17,188 nucleotides of DNA from Aestuarierythrobacter sp037968495 (GCA_037968495.1 JBBKVP010000009.1:1-17188), one strand, 5' to 3'; counted from the first letter of the stretch, positions 1 to 7,734 are shown. Made by a program: numbers and translations. Notes: generated from the sequence alone by a model not told the origin.

Positions 1-61
1 ACCCTTGAGAGTTCGCGCCCGCTAATTTGGCTTACAAGATAACCCGCAGCTTACGCTGGCC

Positions 62-421
62 CTAAGCAGGTAGGGCTTTCTTGGCTTCTGCGATCACCGT
101 GGCGAAGGCAGCGCTTTCGTTCATAGCGAGATCGGCCATAACCTTGCGGTCAAGCTCGATACCGGCGAGCTTTACGCCGTGCATGAACTGCGAATACGTC
201 AGGCCTTCAGCGCGGACAGCCGCGTTGATGCGTGCGATCCACAATGAGCGGAAGGTGCGCTTTTTAATCTTACGATCGCGATATGCGTACTGGCCGGCCT
301 TTTCGACGGCCTGGCGCGCGACGCGAATGGTGTTTTTGCGGCGACCGCGATAGCCCTTGGCCTGATCGAGTAACCGTTTGTGCTTCTGGCGCGTGGTAAC
401 GCCGCGTTTAATGCGTGGCAT
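62..421 (-). CDS. rplT: 50S ribosomal protein L20
   Basis: Structural protein of the large ribosomal subunit. It binds 23S rRNA early in assembly and in several bacteria also represses its own operon. The 119-residue product has the usual family length, with the highly basic N-terminal half (RQKHKRLL, GYRGRRKN) and the conserved globular C-terminal half (FRSLWIARINAA, LTYSQFMHG, LDRKVMADLA). The start is supported by an AGGAG Shine-Dalgarno site nine bases upstream of the ATG, just after the rpmI stop. It follows rpmI by 17 bases and is clearly cotranscribed with it. infC, which often heads this operon in other bacteria, is not present here. No gene or convincing terminator is visible in positions 1-61 downstream. 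Confidence 0.98.
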   Translation of the reverse strand: MPRIKRGVTTRQKHKRLLDQAKGYRGRRKNTIRVARQAVEKAGQYAYRDRKIKKRTFRSLWIARINAAVRAEGLTYSQFMHGVKLAGIELDRKVMADLAMNESAAFATVIAEAKKALPA

Positions 422-438
422 GCGTTTCTACTCCTGCC

Positions 439-642
439 TCAATCGAGCCCGTAAGGGGCCCATTTTTTCACTGCTGCGTGATCAGCCTTGGCGAGCACGT
501 CGGTGCCGCGGTTCTGGCGGATATACTTAGCAGAGTGGTGGGTCAGACGGTGACGCTTACCAGCGACGCCGTGCTTGACCTTGCCGGTGGCAGTGAGCTT
601 GAAGCGCTTCTTCACGCCGCTCTTGGTCTTCAGCTTGGGCAT
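439..642 (-). CDS. rpmI: 50S ribosomal protein L35
   Basis: Small basic protein of the large ribosomal subunit. The 67-residue length and the start MPKLKTKSGVKKRF, followed by TGKVKHGVAGKRH and the tail after LAKADHAAVKKW, are diagnostic of L35. An AGGAG site lies six to seven bases before the ATG. It is the first gene of an rpmI-rplT unit; a likely promoter is seen at 734-759, giving a leader of roughly 85 bases. The upstream gene on the same strand is the hisN-type phosphatase, 145 bases away. Confidence 0.98.
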   Translation of the reverse strand: MPKLKTKSGVKKRFKLTATGKVKHGVAGKRHRLTHHSAKYIRQNRGTDVLAKADHAAVKKWAPYGLD

Positions 643-733
643 TTTTGTCTCCTGTTCGAAACACGTCCTGCTAGCCCTGGCAGCCCTTTCAGCCAGACCA
701 GCAAATGAATCACGTGTAAGTGAAGCGTGCGCC

Positions 734-759
734 TATATAGCGCTGCCACTGGAAATCAA
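734..759 (-). promoter_or_regulatory. Predicted promoter of rpmI-rplT
   Basis: On the minus strand a -35 element TTGATT (759 down to 754) is followed, after a 12-base gap, by GCTATATA (741 down to 734). This resembles the alphaproteobacterial housekeeping pattern TTGAC-N(10-14)-GCTANA. Transcription would start near 727, leaving a leader of about 85 bases that contains short self-complementary stretches (CTGGC ... GCCAG). L20 autoregulation of such leaders is known in other bacteria, but no recognisable L20 site could be confirmed here. Confidence 0.5.
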
Positions 760-787
760 GCGATTCGGCGGTTGGCGAAGGCGGGCG

Positions 788-1561
788 TCACCCCATCGCT
801 TCTAGGACTTCCTCCAGCCGGGCCGGTTCGCCTAGCGCCAACACTCTACCATCACTGTCGGCGTCCAAGGGATTGCCCTGCCAGTCGGCCATCATGCCGC
901 CTGCGCCTTCGACGATGGGAATGAGGGCGGCATAGTCATAAAGTTTGAGGCCAGCCTCGCAGACAATGTCGAGATGGCCGCCCGCGAGCAGGCCATAATT
1001 ATAACAATCACCGCCCCATACGACGATTTTCGAAGTCTGCGCGGCCAGCGACATGAATGCCGCCGCGTCATTATCATCGGTGAAATATTGCGGCGCGGAC
1101 GAGGCAATGGTGGCCGACGACAACTCCTTACAGGCCCGCGTTCGCACGGGCTTTCCGTTCAGCGTCGTATCCCCGCCGATCTGCCCGACCCATCGCTCGC
1201 GCGCGATGGGCTGATCGATAATGCCGAGTACCGGCCAGCCGTCCTGCAACAGGGAGATCAGTGTGCCGAAGATTGGGCGCCCGGCCATGAAGCTGATTGT
1301 GCCGTCAATCGGATCAAGCACCCATTGGCGGCCCGCGCCCTCGTTGCGAGTGCCATATTCCTCGCCCACGATTCCATCATCGGCGGCCTCGCTTTCGAGA
1401 ATGGCGCGCATTGCCGCTTCGGCAGCACGGTCCACCTCGGTTACGGGCGACGCATCTGCTTTGCTCTCATGCGTCCAATCGCCCCGAAACATGGGACGAA
1501 TTACCGCCGCGGCAGCGTCGGCGAGGCGGTTGGCGAGGGCTAAATCTGACGGTCTGACCAT
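788..1561 (-). CDS. hisN: Inositol-monophosphatase-family phosphatase, probable histidinol-phosphatase
   Basis: Metal-dependent phosphatase of the inositol monophosphatase superfamily. By length (257 residues) and overall resemblance it is closest to the HisN type, which removes phosphate from L-histidinol phosphate in the penultimate step of histidine synthesis. The metal-site motifs are visible: GEEYGTR (first acidic ligand), then DPIDGT in the middle of the protein, and a late WGGDCYNYGLLAGG block whose Asp is the last metal ligand. The open frame extends to a TTG at 1597, but the ATG at 1561 is preferred because it has AAGG seven bases upstream and the extra residues (TRPVRRRQGP) do not look like family sequence. 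A 27-base dyad lies 35-61 bases upstream. Inositol-1-phosphatase activity cannot be excluded from sequence alone. Confidence 0.8.
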   Translation of the reverse strand: MVRPSDLALANRLADAAAAVIRPMFRGDWTHESKADASPVTEVDRAAEAAMRAILESEAADDGIVGEEYGTRNEGAGRQWVLDPIDGTISFMAGRPIFGTLISLLQDGWPVLGIIDQPIARERWVGQIGGDTTLNGKPVRTRACKELSSATIASSAPQYFTDDNDAAAFMSLAAQTSKIVVWGGDCYNYGLLAGGHLDIVCEAGLKLYDYAALIPIVEGAGGMMADWQGNPLDADSDGRVLALGEPARLEEVLEAMG

Positions 1562-1595
1562 GGCGGGGCCTTGCCGCCTTCGGACTGGCCTGGTC

Positions 1596-1622
1596 AAACA
1601 GAAATACGAAATTTGTCTGTTT
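1596..1622. promoter_or_regulatory. Dyad AAACAGA-N13-TCTGTTT between hisN and the first AraC-type gene
   Basis: A perfect 7-base inverted repeat, AAACAGA at 1596-1602 and TCTGTTT at 1616-1622, is separated by 13 A/T-rich bases. It lies in the only divergent space between hisN (minus) and the AraC-type gene (plus). The size and symmetry suit a dimeric regulator site, but it could also be a chance dyad; no protein can be assigned to it. Confidence 0.35.
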
Positions 1623-1788
1623 ACGCCGGGAAAGCCGTGTATTAATCAACACCCATGGGCCGAGCCAAATAGTCAAAAAGAAACGAAAACTTACGGTCGC
1701 GGGCAGCGACGAACATAACGTCACGCCCTTAACCGGCGAAACCACGGACGGTGTACCGCTATCGCTTAACCGCGCCCCTGCCCTTGAT

Positions 1789-2664
1789 ATGTCGCCATGG
1801 ATCAGCCGGTTGATGGTGGCGCTGGTTGAAGCACCGGACGATTTCGAAACTGCTGGCCAGCTTTGCAATGATGCGGCCTATGTTCGCACCGCAGTAGAAG
1901 GCCGCTGGGAAGTGGAAATGCAGGGCGGAACATTGCCGCTGCACAACGTTACTTTCCTGTGCGGACAGCATTCGCATGTCATGCCGCTGCGCTGCACCGG
2001 CCATATTAAAGTGGCGGGCTTCATGCTCAGGCCCGGTGCCATGCGCCACCTGTTCAGCGCGAAGCCGGAGACGATGGTCGACCGCATCGTCCGCGTGGAG
2101 CAAACCGGAGTGATCGACAGCGAGCTGACCGGACTTTACCGGCCCGCCATTGGCGCGGAAGATTGGCTTCTCGCAATCGAATGCTGGTTGCGCGACCGGA
2201 TCGCAAAATCGGATCCCGGCCAGCCCGATCCGGTGTCGCAACGCGTGGAAGAAGCGGCGTTTGCCGACCCCAACCAGTCGCTGACAGACTTCGCCGAAGC
2301 AAATAACATCACGCTGCGCACATTACAGCGGTCGGTCAAACGCGACTTCGGTCTAACGCCCAAACAGGTGATGCGCCGGGCCCGTACGCTGGATATGGCC
2401 GCGCGTATTTGCGGCGTGGCGGACGAAAAGGAAGAAGCAGGTTTCCTGCTCCGCTTCTTCGACGATTCGCATTTGATCCGCGAATTCACGTCATTCTTTG
2501 GACAAACGCCCAGCCGCTTTGCAGCGGAGCGTAACTCGATCCTGACGCTTAGCCTGGAAATCCGCCAGTCACGCCGTCTCGAAGTTCTGGAGCTGATCGC
2601 GCCCGACGCAGTACGCCCATGGATGCGCGCTCCATTCCAGCTGCCTCTAGTTCGCAGCGCTTAG
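1789..2664 (+). CDS. AraC-type helix-turn-helix regulator, copy 1 (true start uncertain)
   Basis: Predicted transcription factor with a poorly characterised N-terminal region and a C-terminal AraC-type DNA-binding domain. From the first ATG the product has 291 residues. Two helix-turn-helix units are visible: SLTDFAEANNITLRTLQR from about residue 164, then FDDSHLIREFTSFFGQTPSRF near residue 225, joined by VKRDFGLTPKQVMRRARTLDMAA. The next gene is a paralogue with the same domain layout. The frame stays open upstream of the ATG back to a stop at 1555, and the stretch just before the ATG reads TTDGVPLSLNRAPALD, matching TNDGQPLSLNRAPAQE in the paralogue. Protein sequence therefore very likely begins further upstream, yet that part has no in-frame ATG, GTG or TTG, only CTG at 1585. 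No Shine-Dalgarno site precedes 1789. The target genes are unknown. Confidence 0.8.
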   Translation: MSPWISRLMVALVEAPDDFETAGQLCNDAAYVRTAVEGRWEVEMQGGTLPLHNVTFLCGQHSHVMPLRCTGHIKVAGFMLRPGAMRHLFSAKPETMVDRIVRVEQTGVIDSELTGLYRPAIGAEDWLLAIECWLRDRIAKSDPGQPDPVSQRVEEAAFADPNQSLTDFAEANNITLRTLQRSVKRDFGLTPKQVMRRARTLDMAARICGVADEKEEAGFLLRFFDDSHLIREFTSFFGQTPSRFAAERNSILTLSLEIRQSRRLEVLELIAPDAVRPWMRAPFQLPLVRSA

Positions 2665-2735
2665 TCGAACAGCGAGCTTGCCAATCTTTCGTCAGCGATT
2701 CCGCGAATTGCTTCACTTACTTGTAGTGCCATCAC
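2661..2735 (-). pseudogene. Remnant of the 3' end of prs
   Basis: Read on the minus strand, this stretch encodes EAIRGIADERLASSLFD followed by a TAA stop. It matches the C-terminus of the intact prs product, EAVRRIADESSVSSLFD, and sits in the same convergent position relative to AraC copy 1 as intact prs has relative to AraC copy 2. Similarity fades near 2735 and there is no start or remaining gene body. The simplest reading is the scar of a tandem duplication of a unit consisting of the regulator gene plus the end of prs. It is not expected to make a protein. Confidence 0.8.
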
Positions 2736-2806
2736 ATAAACACTTGCACTTATAGGGCTTGATGGGTCAAATCTCATTTACCATCAATTCTTTGGAGGCA
2801 GCAGAT

Positions 2807-3781
2807 TTGTCTAACAAGTATCTGAATACTGACCCCAAAGGCGTCTGGTCCGCGCTTGCTGAAACAAATGACGGTCAACCACTGTCGTTAAATCGCGCCC
2901 CAGCACAAGAACTGGAACCATGGGTGGTCCGGGTTCACGCAACCAAGTCTTATGTTGAGCCCGGGCAAGTGATTACCTGCGGAATGCTTTCCGATGTCGC
3001 AATTTTGCGTATCCTTTTCACAGGCGACTGGCATGCCGAAACTGCCGATGGGCCGCGACTATATAATAAGGCGGCGCTACTGTTTGGTCCGCACACCAAA
3101 CGCATGCCTTCAAGCGTTAGAGGAAGCTTCGCGACGGTTGGAATCGCCCTTGCACCCGGAGCATGCGCAGCGCTGAACGGTCCAGCCCTTACTAGCATTA
3201 TGGACCGGATTCTCGGCTATTCCGAACTCGGGTATGACGAAAGCAATCTATTGGCCCGGTTTGACGAAACCGACACGCCCGAACAGTGGGTTGAGAGCTT
3301 GGAAGGATGCATGCGGTCGCTGATCGAAGATGCAGGAGGCGCCAAGCCCGATCCGATAACTCGCGCGTTCGATGAGATTGCGCTTGCCGACCCAAACACC
3401 AAAGTAAGAGAGTTTGCAGAACGTGAAGGCATCCAAGTCCGGCGGCTTGAACGGATAGTGAAACGCGACTTCGGAATGTCGCCTAAGCAGGTTCTACGCA
3501 GGGCACGGACGCTCGACATGGCAGCCCATTTGCGCGGCGTGGCTGATAGCAAGGAGGCAGAAGAAATTGCTCTGCGTTATTTCGACCAGTCGCATTTGAA
3601 CCGCGACTTCACAGCTTTGATCGGCATGACTCCGGTGCAGTTCGTACGCACACCGCAGCCGTTTATGACTATGGCGCTAGAATACCGTCAGGCCCGCCGG
3701 GTCGAAGCGCTGAAACGTTTTTCGCCAAACGCCATAAAGCCTTGGCAGGCGCCCCCGAAAGTCAGTCGAAAAGCGAGCTGA
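2807..3781 (+). CDS. AraC-type helix-turn-helix regulator, copy 2
   Basis: Paralogue of the preceding gene, with an N-terminal region of unknown ligand and a C-terminal AraC-type domain (KVREFAEREGIQVRRLER, VKRDFGMSPKQVLRRARTLDMAA, FDQSHLNRDFTALIGMTPVQF). The frame is open from an ATG at 2762, but a TTG at 2807 is the better start: it has a full GGAGG eight bases upstream (2794-2798), whereas the ATG has only a weak AGGG. The product from TTG has 324 residues, and the block conserved with copy 1 (PLSLNRAPA) begins about 25 residues in. The 3' end overlaps the convergent prs gene by 20 bases (3762-3781), while copy 1 stops just at its prs remnant. The two proteins have diverged substantially, so the duplication is not recent. 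Confidence 0.85.
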   Translation: MSNKYLNTDPKGVWSALAETNDGQPLSLNRAPAQELEPWVVRVHATKSYVEPGQVITCGMLSDVAILRILFTGDWHAETADGPRLYNKAALLFGPHTKRMPSSVRGSFATVGIALAPGACAALNGPALTSIMDRILGYSELGYDESNLLARFDETDTPEQWVESLEGCMRSLIEDAGGAKPDPITRAFDEIALADPNTKVREFAEREGIQVRRLERIVKRDFGMSPKQVLRRARTLDMAAHLRGVADSKEAEEIALRYFDQSHLNRDFTALIGMTPVQFVRTPQPFMTMALEYRQARRVEALKRFSPNAIKPWQAPPKVSRKAS

Positions 3782-4697
3782 CAGAACTTTCGTCAGCGAT
3801 GCGGCGCACAGCTTCACCGACCAATGGAGCCACTGGCAAAATGCGGATGCTGGTTGATTCCTGAGCGGCCTCGGTTGGCAGTATGGTATCGCAGATCACC
3901 AATTCCTTGAGCGCAGATTCGTTGACACGCGCCACCGCGCCGCCCGAAAGCACGCCGTGGGTGATGTAAGCTGCGACGCTGCTGGCTCCGGAATCGAGCA
4001 AAGCCTGGGCGGCGTTACACAACGTGCCGCCTGAATCGACAATATCGTCGATCAAGATGCAGTGACGCCCGTTAACGTCGCCGATGATGTTCATAACCTC
4101 GGATTCGCCGGGCCGGTCGCGGCGCTTGTCGACGATGGCGAGCGGGGCATTGTCGAGCCGTTTGGCGAGCGCCCGGGCGCGGACAACGCCGCCGACATCG
4201 GGCGAGACTACCATCAAATCCTGATCGCCATACCGTGCTTGAATATCCGCAGCCATTACCGGCGCGGCATAGAGATTGTCGGTTGGAATATCGAAGAAGC
4301 CCTGAATCTGGCCAGCATGGAGATCGACCGAAAGCACGCGGTCGGCACCTGCCTCAGTAATGAGGTTTGCAACCAGCTTGGCCGAGATCGGCGTGCGCGG
4401 GCCGGGCTTCCGATCCTGGCGGGCATAGCCGAAATAGGGAACCACTGCAGTGATCCGACGGGCCGAGGCACGGCGCAGCGCATCGATGCAGATCAACAGT
4501 TCCATCAGATTGTCATTCGCCGGATAGCTGGTCGACTGGACGACAAAGACATCCTCTCCGCGAACATTCTCATGGATTTCAACGAAAATTTCTTCATCGG
4601 CAAAGCGGCGGACGCTCGCATCGCAAAGCGGCATTTCGAGATAGGCCGCAATCGCACGGGCAAGCGGCAAGTTCGAATTGGCTGCCATGATCTTCAT
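3762..4697 (-). CDS. prs: Ribose-phosphate pyrophosphokinase (PRPP synthase)
   Basis: Makes 5-phosphoribosyl-1-pyrophosphate from ribose 5-phosphate and ATP in the cytoplasm, feeding purine, pyrimidine, histidine and tryptophan synthesis. The 311-residue length is typical of class I enzymes. Visible signatures are RFADEEIFVEI near the N-terminus, VVPYFGYARQDRK, the metal-binding block VLSVDLHAGQIQGFFD, the flexible-loop KRRDRPGESE, and the PRPP-binding loop ILIDDIVDSGGTLCNAA. It lies 117 bases downstream of glpX on the same strand, so it could have its own promoter or be read through from glpX. Its last 20 bases overlap the convergent AraC-type gene, and a decayed second copy of its 3' end is present at 2661-2735. 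Confidence 0.97.
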   Translation of the reverse strand: MKIMAANSNLPLARAIAAYLEMPLCDASVRRFADEEIFVEIHENVRGEDVFVVQSTSYPANDNLMELLICIDALRRASARRITAVVPYFGYARQDRKPGPRTPISAKLVANLITEAGADRVLSVDLHAGQIQGFFDIPTDNLYAAPVMAADIQARYGDQDLMVVSPDVGGVVRARALAKRLDNAPLAIVDKRRDRPGESEVMNIIGDVNGRHCILIDDIVDSGGTLCNAAQALLDSGASSVAAYITHGVLSGGAVARVNESALKELVICDTILPTEAAQESTSIRILPVAPLVGEAVRRIADESSVSSLFD

Positions 4698-4739
4698 TGG
4701 GCGAGGTCCCCGGTGTTGGTCGCTGAATATGTAAGCGCA

Positions 4740-4802
4740 GGCTCTAAGCCAGCGCCATCACACCCGCAACATCACGCAGCCGCAATGCCGTGGATTAGAG
4801 CC
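4740..4802. repeat. Inverted repeat GGCTCTAA ... TTAGAGCC in the glpX-prs gap
   Basis: A perfect 8-base inverted repeat, GGCTCTAA at 4740-4747 and TTAGAGCC at 4795-4802, has 47 bases between its arms. It occupies most of the gap between glpX and prs. The long loop and lack of a following T-tract make an intrinsic terminator unlikely. A regulator site or chance are both possible. Confidence 0.3.
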
Positions 4803-4814
4803 TGATGTTAGAGA

Positions 4815-5834
4815 TCAATCATTGGGCCGCGCGCAGGATGTCGGGCGGTGTTCGCCTTTAACCCAGCGCACTGTGCCGCTGCTGGCGCGCATTACGACGC
4901 TTTCGGTTGTCATCAAGCCGCCTCGGCGGTGCTTCACGCCTTCTAGCAGTGAGCCGTCGGTGACGCCGGTTGCGGCAAAGATGCAATCGCCGCTGGCGAG
5001 ATCTTCAAGCTTATAAATACGGTCGAGATCGTCGATACCCCATTTGCGCGCGCGGCCGCGTTCATCATCATTGCGGAACACGAGGCGTCCGTTGAACTGG
5101 CCGCCGACGCAGCGCAGAGCCGCTGCTGCCAGCACGCCTTCAGGGGCGCCGCCGGTGCCGATATACATGTCGATGGTGGTATCTTCGTCGGTTACCGCGA
5201 TGACCCCTGCGACATCGCCATCAGGGATCAGATAGACGCCGCAGCCAAGACCGCGAAGCTCAGCGATAATCTCGGCATGGCGCGGGCGATCGAGGACGCA
5301 GACGATAATTTCGGAAGGCTTTACGCCTTTGGCCGCAGCAACGGCGGTGACATTCTCCGTCACGCTTTTTTCAAGACTGATTACATCTTCGGGATAGCCA
5401 GGACCGACAGCCAGCTTCTCCATGTAAACATCCGGCGCGTTGAGCAGGCAGCCTTCTTCCGCTGCGGCCAGAACGGCGAGCGAGTTGGGGCCTGCTTTCG
5501 CGGTAATCGTTGTGCCTTCGAGCGGATCAAGCGCGATGTCGATCTTGGGGCCTTTGCCCGGCGCGCCGCCGACCTTCTCGCCAATGTATAGCATCGGCGC
5601 TTCGTCGCGTTCGCCTTCGCCGATCACGACCGTGCCATCCATGTAGAGTTCGTCGAACGCCTTGCGCATGGCTTCCACCGCCGCGGCATCCGCGGCCTTT
5701 TCATCGCCGCGTCCGATCAGATAAGACGCCGCAATAGCAGCCGCCTCGGTCACGCGGACCATTTCCATCACCAGAACTCGGTCGAGGGCGTTGTCGGAAG
5801 AGGTTTTTCTAGAATCTTTTAGCGTGTCATTCAT
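4815..5834 (-). CDS. glpX: Fructose-1,6-bisphosphatase class II
   Basis: Hydrolyses fructose 1,6-bisphosphate to fructose 6-phosphate in gluconeogenesis; in some bacteria it also acts on sedoheptulose bisphosphate. Family motifs are clear: GEGERDEAPMLYIGE, the metal site DPLEGTT, and the late YIGTGGAPEGVLAAAALRCVGG. The ATG at 5834 (MNDTLKD, 339 residues) is preferred over the longer frame, whose first codon is a TTG at 5852; an AGGG lies upstream of the ATG. hom lies further upstream on the same strand. A hom-glpX arrangement is, as far as I recall, common in alphaproteobacteria; here a plus-strand gene sits between the two. Confidence 0.96.
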   Translation of the reverse strand: MNDTLKDSRKTSSDNALDRVLVMEMVRVTEAAAIAASYLIGRGDEKAADAAAVEAMRKAFDELYMDGTVVIGEGERDEAPMLYIGEKVGGAPGKGPKIDIALDPLEGTTITAKAGPNSLAVLAAAEEGCLLNAPDVYMEKLAVGPGYPEDVISLEKSVTENVTAVAAAKGVKPSEIIVCVLDRPRHAEIIAELRGLGCGVYLIPDGDVAGVIAVTDEDTTIDMYIGTGGAPEGVLAAAALRCVGGQFNGRLVFRNDDERGRARKWGIDDLDRIYKLEDLASGDCIFAATGVTDGSLLEGVKHRRGGLMTTESVVMRASSGTVRWVKGEHRPTSCARPND

Positions 5835-5935
5835 AACCAATTCAGCCCTCAAATCGTGATTAGCAGGCGCTTAGGATGTGTGGGCGGTCAGGGCAATGGC
5901 CGCAGGCGCGCCCCGGACAAACAATTGAGGTGCGC

Positions 5936-6400
5936 TTGGCTTTAAGACAAATTTCCGTTCGCTGGCTCGCGGCCGCAGCTTTGATGCAGGCCGGGTTGTA
6001 TAGTTCTGCTGTGCACGCCCAAGAAGCGCCGCAGGAAATTACTGCCGAAGAAGTGATCGAGAGCGCGAGGGCATCTTACGGTCCGGTCGACACCCGCGCC
6101 GCATGTCCAGAATCGTCGGGCGAGGAAATTGTTGTCTGCGCGCCAGTGCAAGACGATTCGCAGTTCCGCGTCGAATCTTCAGGCGATCTCGATCCTGACG
6201 GGGCTGGGTCGGATAATGGTATTCCACGCGCACCCGATGTTCATGGCATTCCGGATATTGGCGGGGTCACGATCACCGGCTGCTTCCTGCCGCCATGTCC
6301 GCCTCCGCCAGCCTATATCATCGACTTTGACGATATTCCGGAACCGCCAGAGGGTTCTGACGCAGACCGGCTATCGAAGGGTGAAATTCGGGTCGATTAA
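5936..6400 (+). CDS. Small secreted protein of unknown function
   Basis: No function is recognised. From the preferred TTG start the product has about 154 residues: an N-terminal signal peptide (basic LRQISVRW, hydrophobic LAAAALMQAGLYSSA, probable cleavage after VHA), then an acidic mature part. The mature part contains an RAACPESSGEEIVVC pair of cysteines, a pattern common in small secreted sphingomonad proteins, and a CFLPPC motif followed by a proline run (PPPPAY) and an acidic stretch. Four cysteines would allow two disulphides in the periplasm. The frame is open from an ATG at 5876, but the signal peptide only makes sense from TTG 5936, which has GAGG five bases upstream; a GTG at 5930 is the alternative. 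It lies between glpX and hom on the opposite strand. Confidence 0.7.
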   Translation: MALRQISVRWLAAAALMQAGLYSSAVHAQEAPQEITAEEVIESARASYGPVDTRAACPESSGEEIVVCAPVQDDSQFRVESSGDLDPDGAGSDNGIPRAPDVHGIPDIGGVTITGCFLPPCPPPPAYIIDFDDIPEPPEGSDADRLSKGEIRVD

Positions 6401-6423
6401 AGTCGCAGATCAGCGCGCCAGAT

Positions 6424-7734
6424 TCAGGCCGCCAAAATATGCATCACAAACGGCGGCGCAGTCAGGCTGGGCGAATTGGACAGCAGCCGCAGCGCGTCAT
6501 CGACGCAAGATTCGCGCCCTTCATGCGTGACCATAGCCACCAGAACTTCGCTGCCATCGCCGGTCTGGCCTTGCTGGATCAGACTTTCGATAGACACATC
6601 CGCATCGCGCATCGCGGCGGTGATTTCTGCCAGCACACCGGGCCGGTCATTTACGGCAAAGCGTAAATAGGCGCGGCTCAGCCGGTCGCCAGGATCGACT
6701 GGAGTCATTTCCACCAACTCCTCCACCGGGATTGAGAAGGCAGGGCCAGCCTCGCCGCGGGCAATGTCGATAAGATCAGCCACGACTGCGCTTGCCGTTG
6801 GCCCGTCGCCAGCACCAGCGCCTTGAAAAAGGAGGCGGCCGGAGAAATTGCCCTCCGCCACGACCGCGTTGGTCGGCCCGTCGACGTGGGCGAGCGGGTG
6901 ATTTTTGGGCACGAGATAGGGCTTCACGCGCTGGAACAGGCGGCGGGTGCCATCGTCTTGTAGCTCACTGTCGGCCATGCCGAGCAAGCGGATAACGAAG
7001 CCGAGCGCATCAGCCTGGGCAATGTCAGCCGCGCGAATACGAGATATGCCGCCAGTGTCGACCCGGTCAAAATCGACCTTCGCCCCAAACGCAATCGCTG
7101 CGAGAATCGAGAGCTTGTGCGCCGCGTCCACGCCCTCGATATCGAAGGTCGGATCGGCTTCGGCGTAACCGGCAGCCTGCGCCTCTGCCAGAACATCTGC
7201 AAAGGCCGCACCAGTGTCTTCCATGGTCGACAGGATATAGTTGCAGGTGCCGTTGAGAATGCCGTAAATGCGTTCGATAGCGTTGGCCGCTGCACCTTCG
7301 CGCAGGCCCTTCACGACCGGGATACCGCCAGCGACTGCTGCTTCAAATTTCAGTGCTAGGCCCTTTGCCTCGGCTGCTTCTGCGAGGGCTAAGCCGTGAT
7401 GCGCGATCATGGCCTTATTGGCCGTGACGAAGCCCTTGCCGCCGCCAATCGCACTCTTTGCAAGTGCAAGCGCGGGACCATCTGACCCGCCGACAAGTTC
7501 CACCACGACATCGACATCGTCGCGAGCAGCGAGTGCGGCCATATCGTCTTCCCAGGCATAAGCAGAAAGATCAACACCGCGATCCTTGGACCTGTTGCGA
7601 GCGCTGACTGCGGTAATCTCGATCGGCCGGCCCGCGCGCGCCGAGATCAACGCGTGGTTGGCGTCGAGCAAGCGAATGACACCCGCCCCCACGGTGCCCA
7701 GTCCAGCCAGTCCAATCCGCAAAGCATCAGCCAT
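6424..7734 (-). CDS. hom: Homoserine dehydrogenase
   Basis: NAD(P)H-dependent reduction of aspartate semialdehyde to homoserine, the branch point to threonine, methionine and isoleucine. The 436-residue protein shows an N-terminal nucleotide-binding fold (GLAGLGTVGAGVIRLL), the active-site lysine region TANKAMIAHHG, the family signature AEADPTFDIEGVDAAHK near residues 190-205, and a C-terminal ACT domain (RFAVNDRPGVLAEITAAM). The ACT domain suggests threonine feedback, as in related enzymes. Its ATG overlaps the stop of the upstream thioesterase gene by one base (TAATG), so the two are translationally coupled. Confidence 0.97.
   Translation of the reverse strand: MADALRIGLAGLGTVGAGVIRLLDANHALISARAGRPIEITAVSARNRSKDRGVDLSAYAWEDDMAALAARDDVDVVVELVGGSDGPALALAKSAIGGGKGFVTANKAMIAHHGLALAEAAEAKGLALKFEAAVAGGIPVVKGLREGAAANAIERIYGILNGTCNYILSTMEDTGAAFADVLAEAQAAGYAEADPTFDIEGVDAAHKLSILAAIAFGAKVDFDRVDTGGISRIRAADIAQADALGFVIRLLGMADSELQDDGTRRLFQRVKPYLVPKNHPLAHVDGPTNAVVAEGNFSGRLLFQGAGAGDGPTASAVVADLIDIARGEAGPAFSIPVEELVEMTPVDPGDRLSRAYLRFAVNDRPGVLAEITAAMRDADVSIESLIQQGQTGDGSEVLVAMVTHEGRESCVDDALRLLSNSPSLTAPPFVMHILAA

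Noticed and set aside
47..58. CAGC-GTAA-GCTG hairpin just after rplT as a terminator
   Set aside because: Only four pairs and no T-tract follows on the minus strand.
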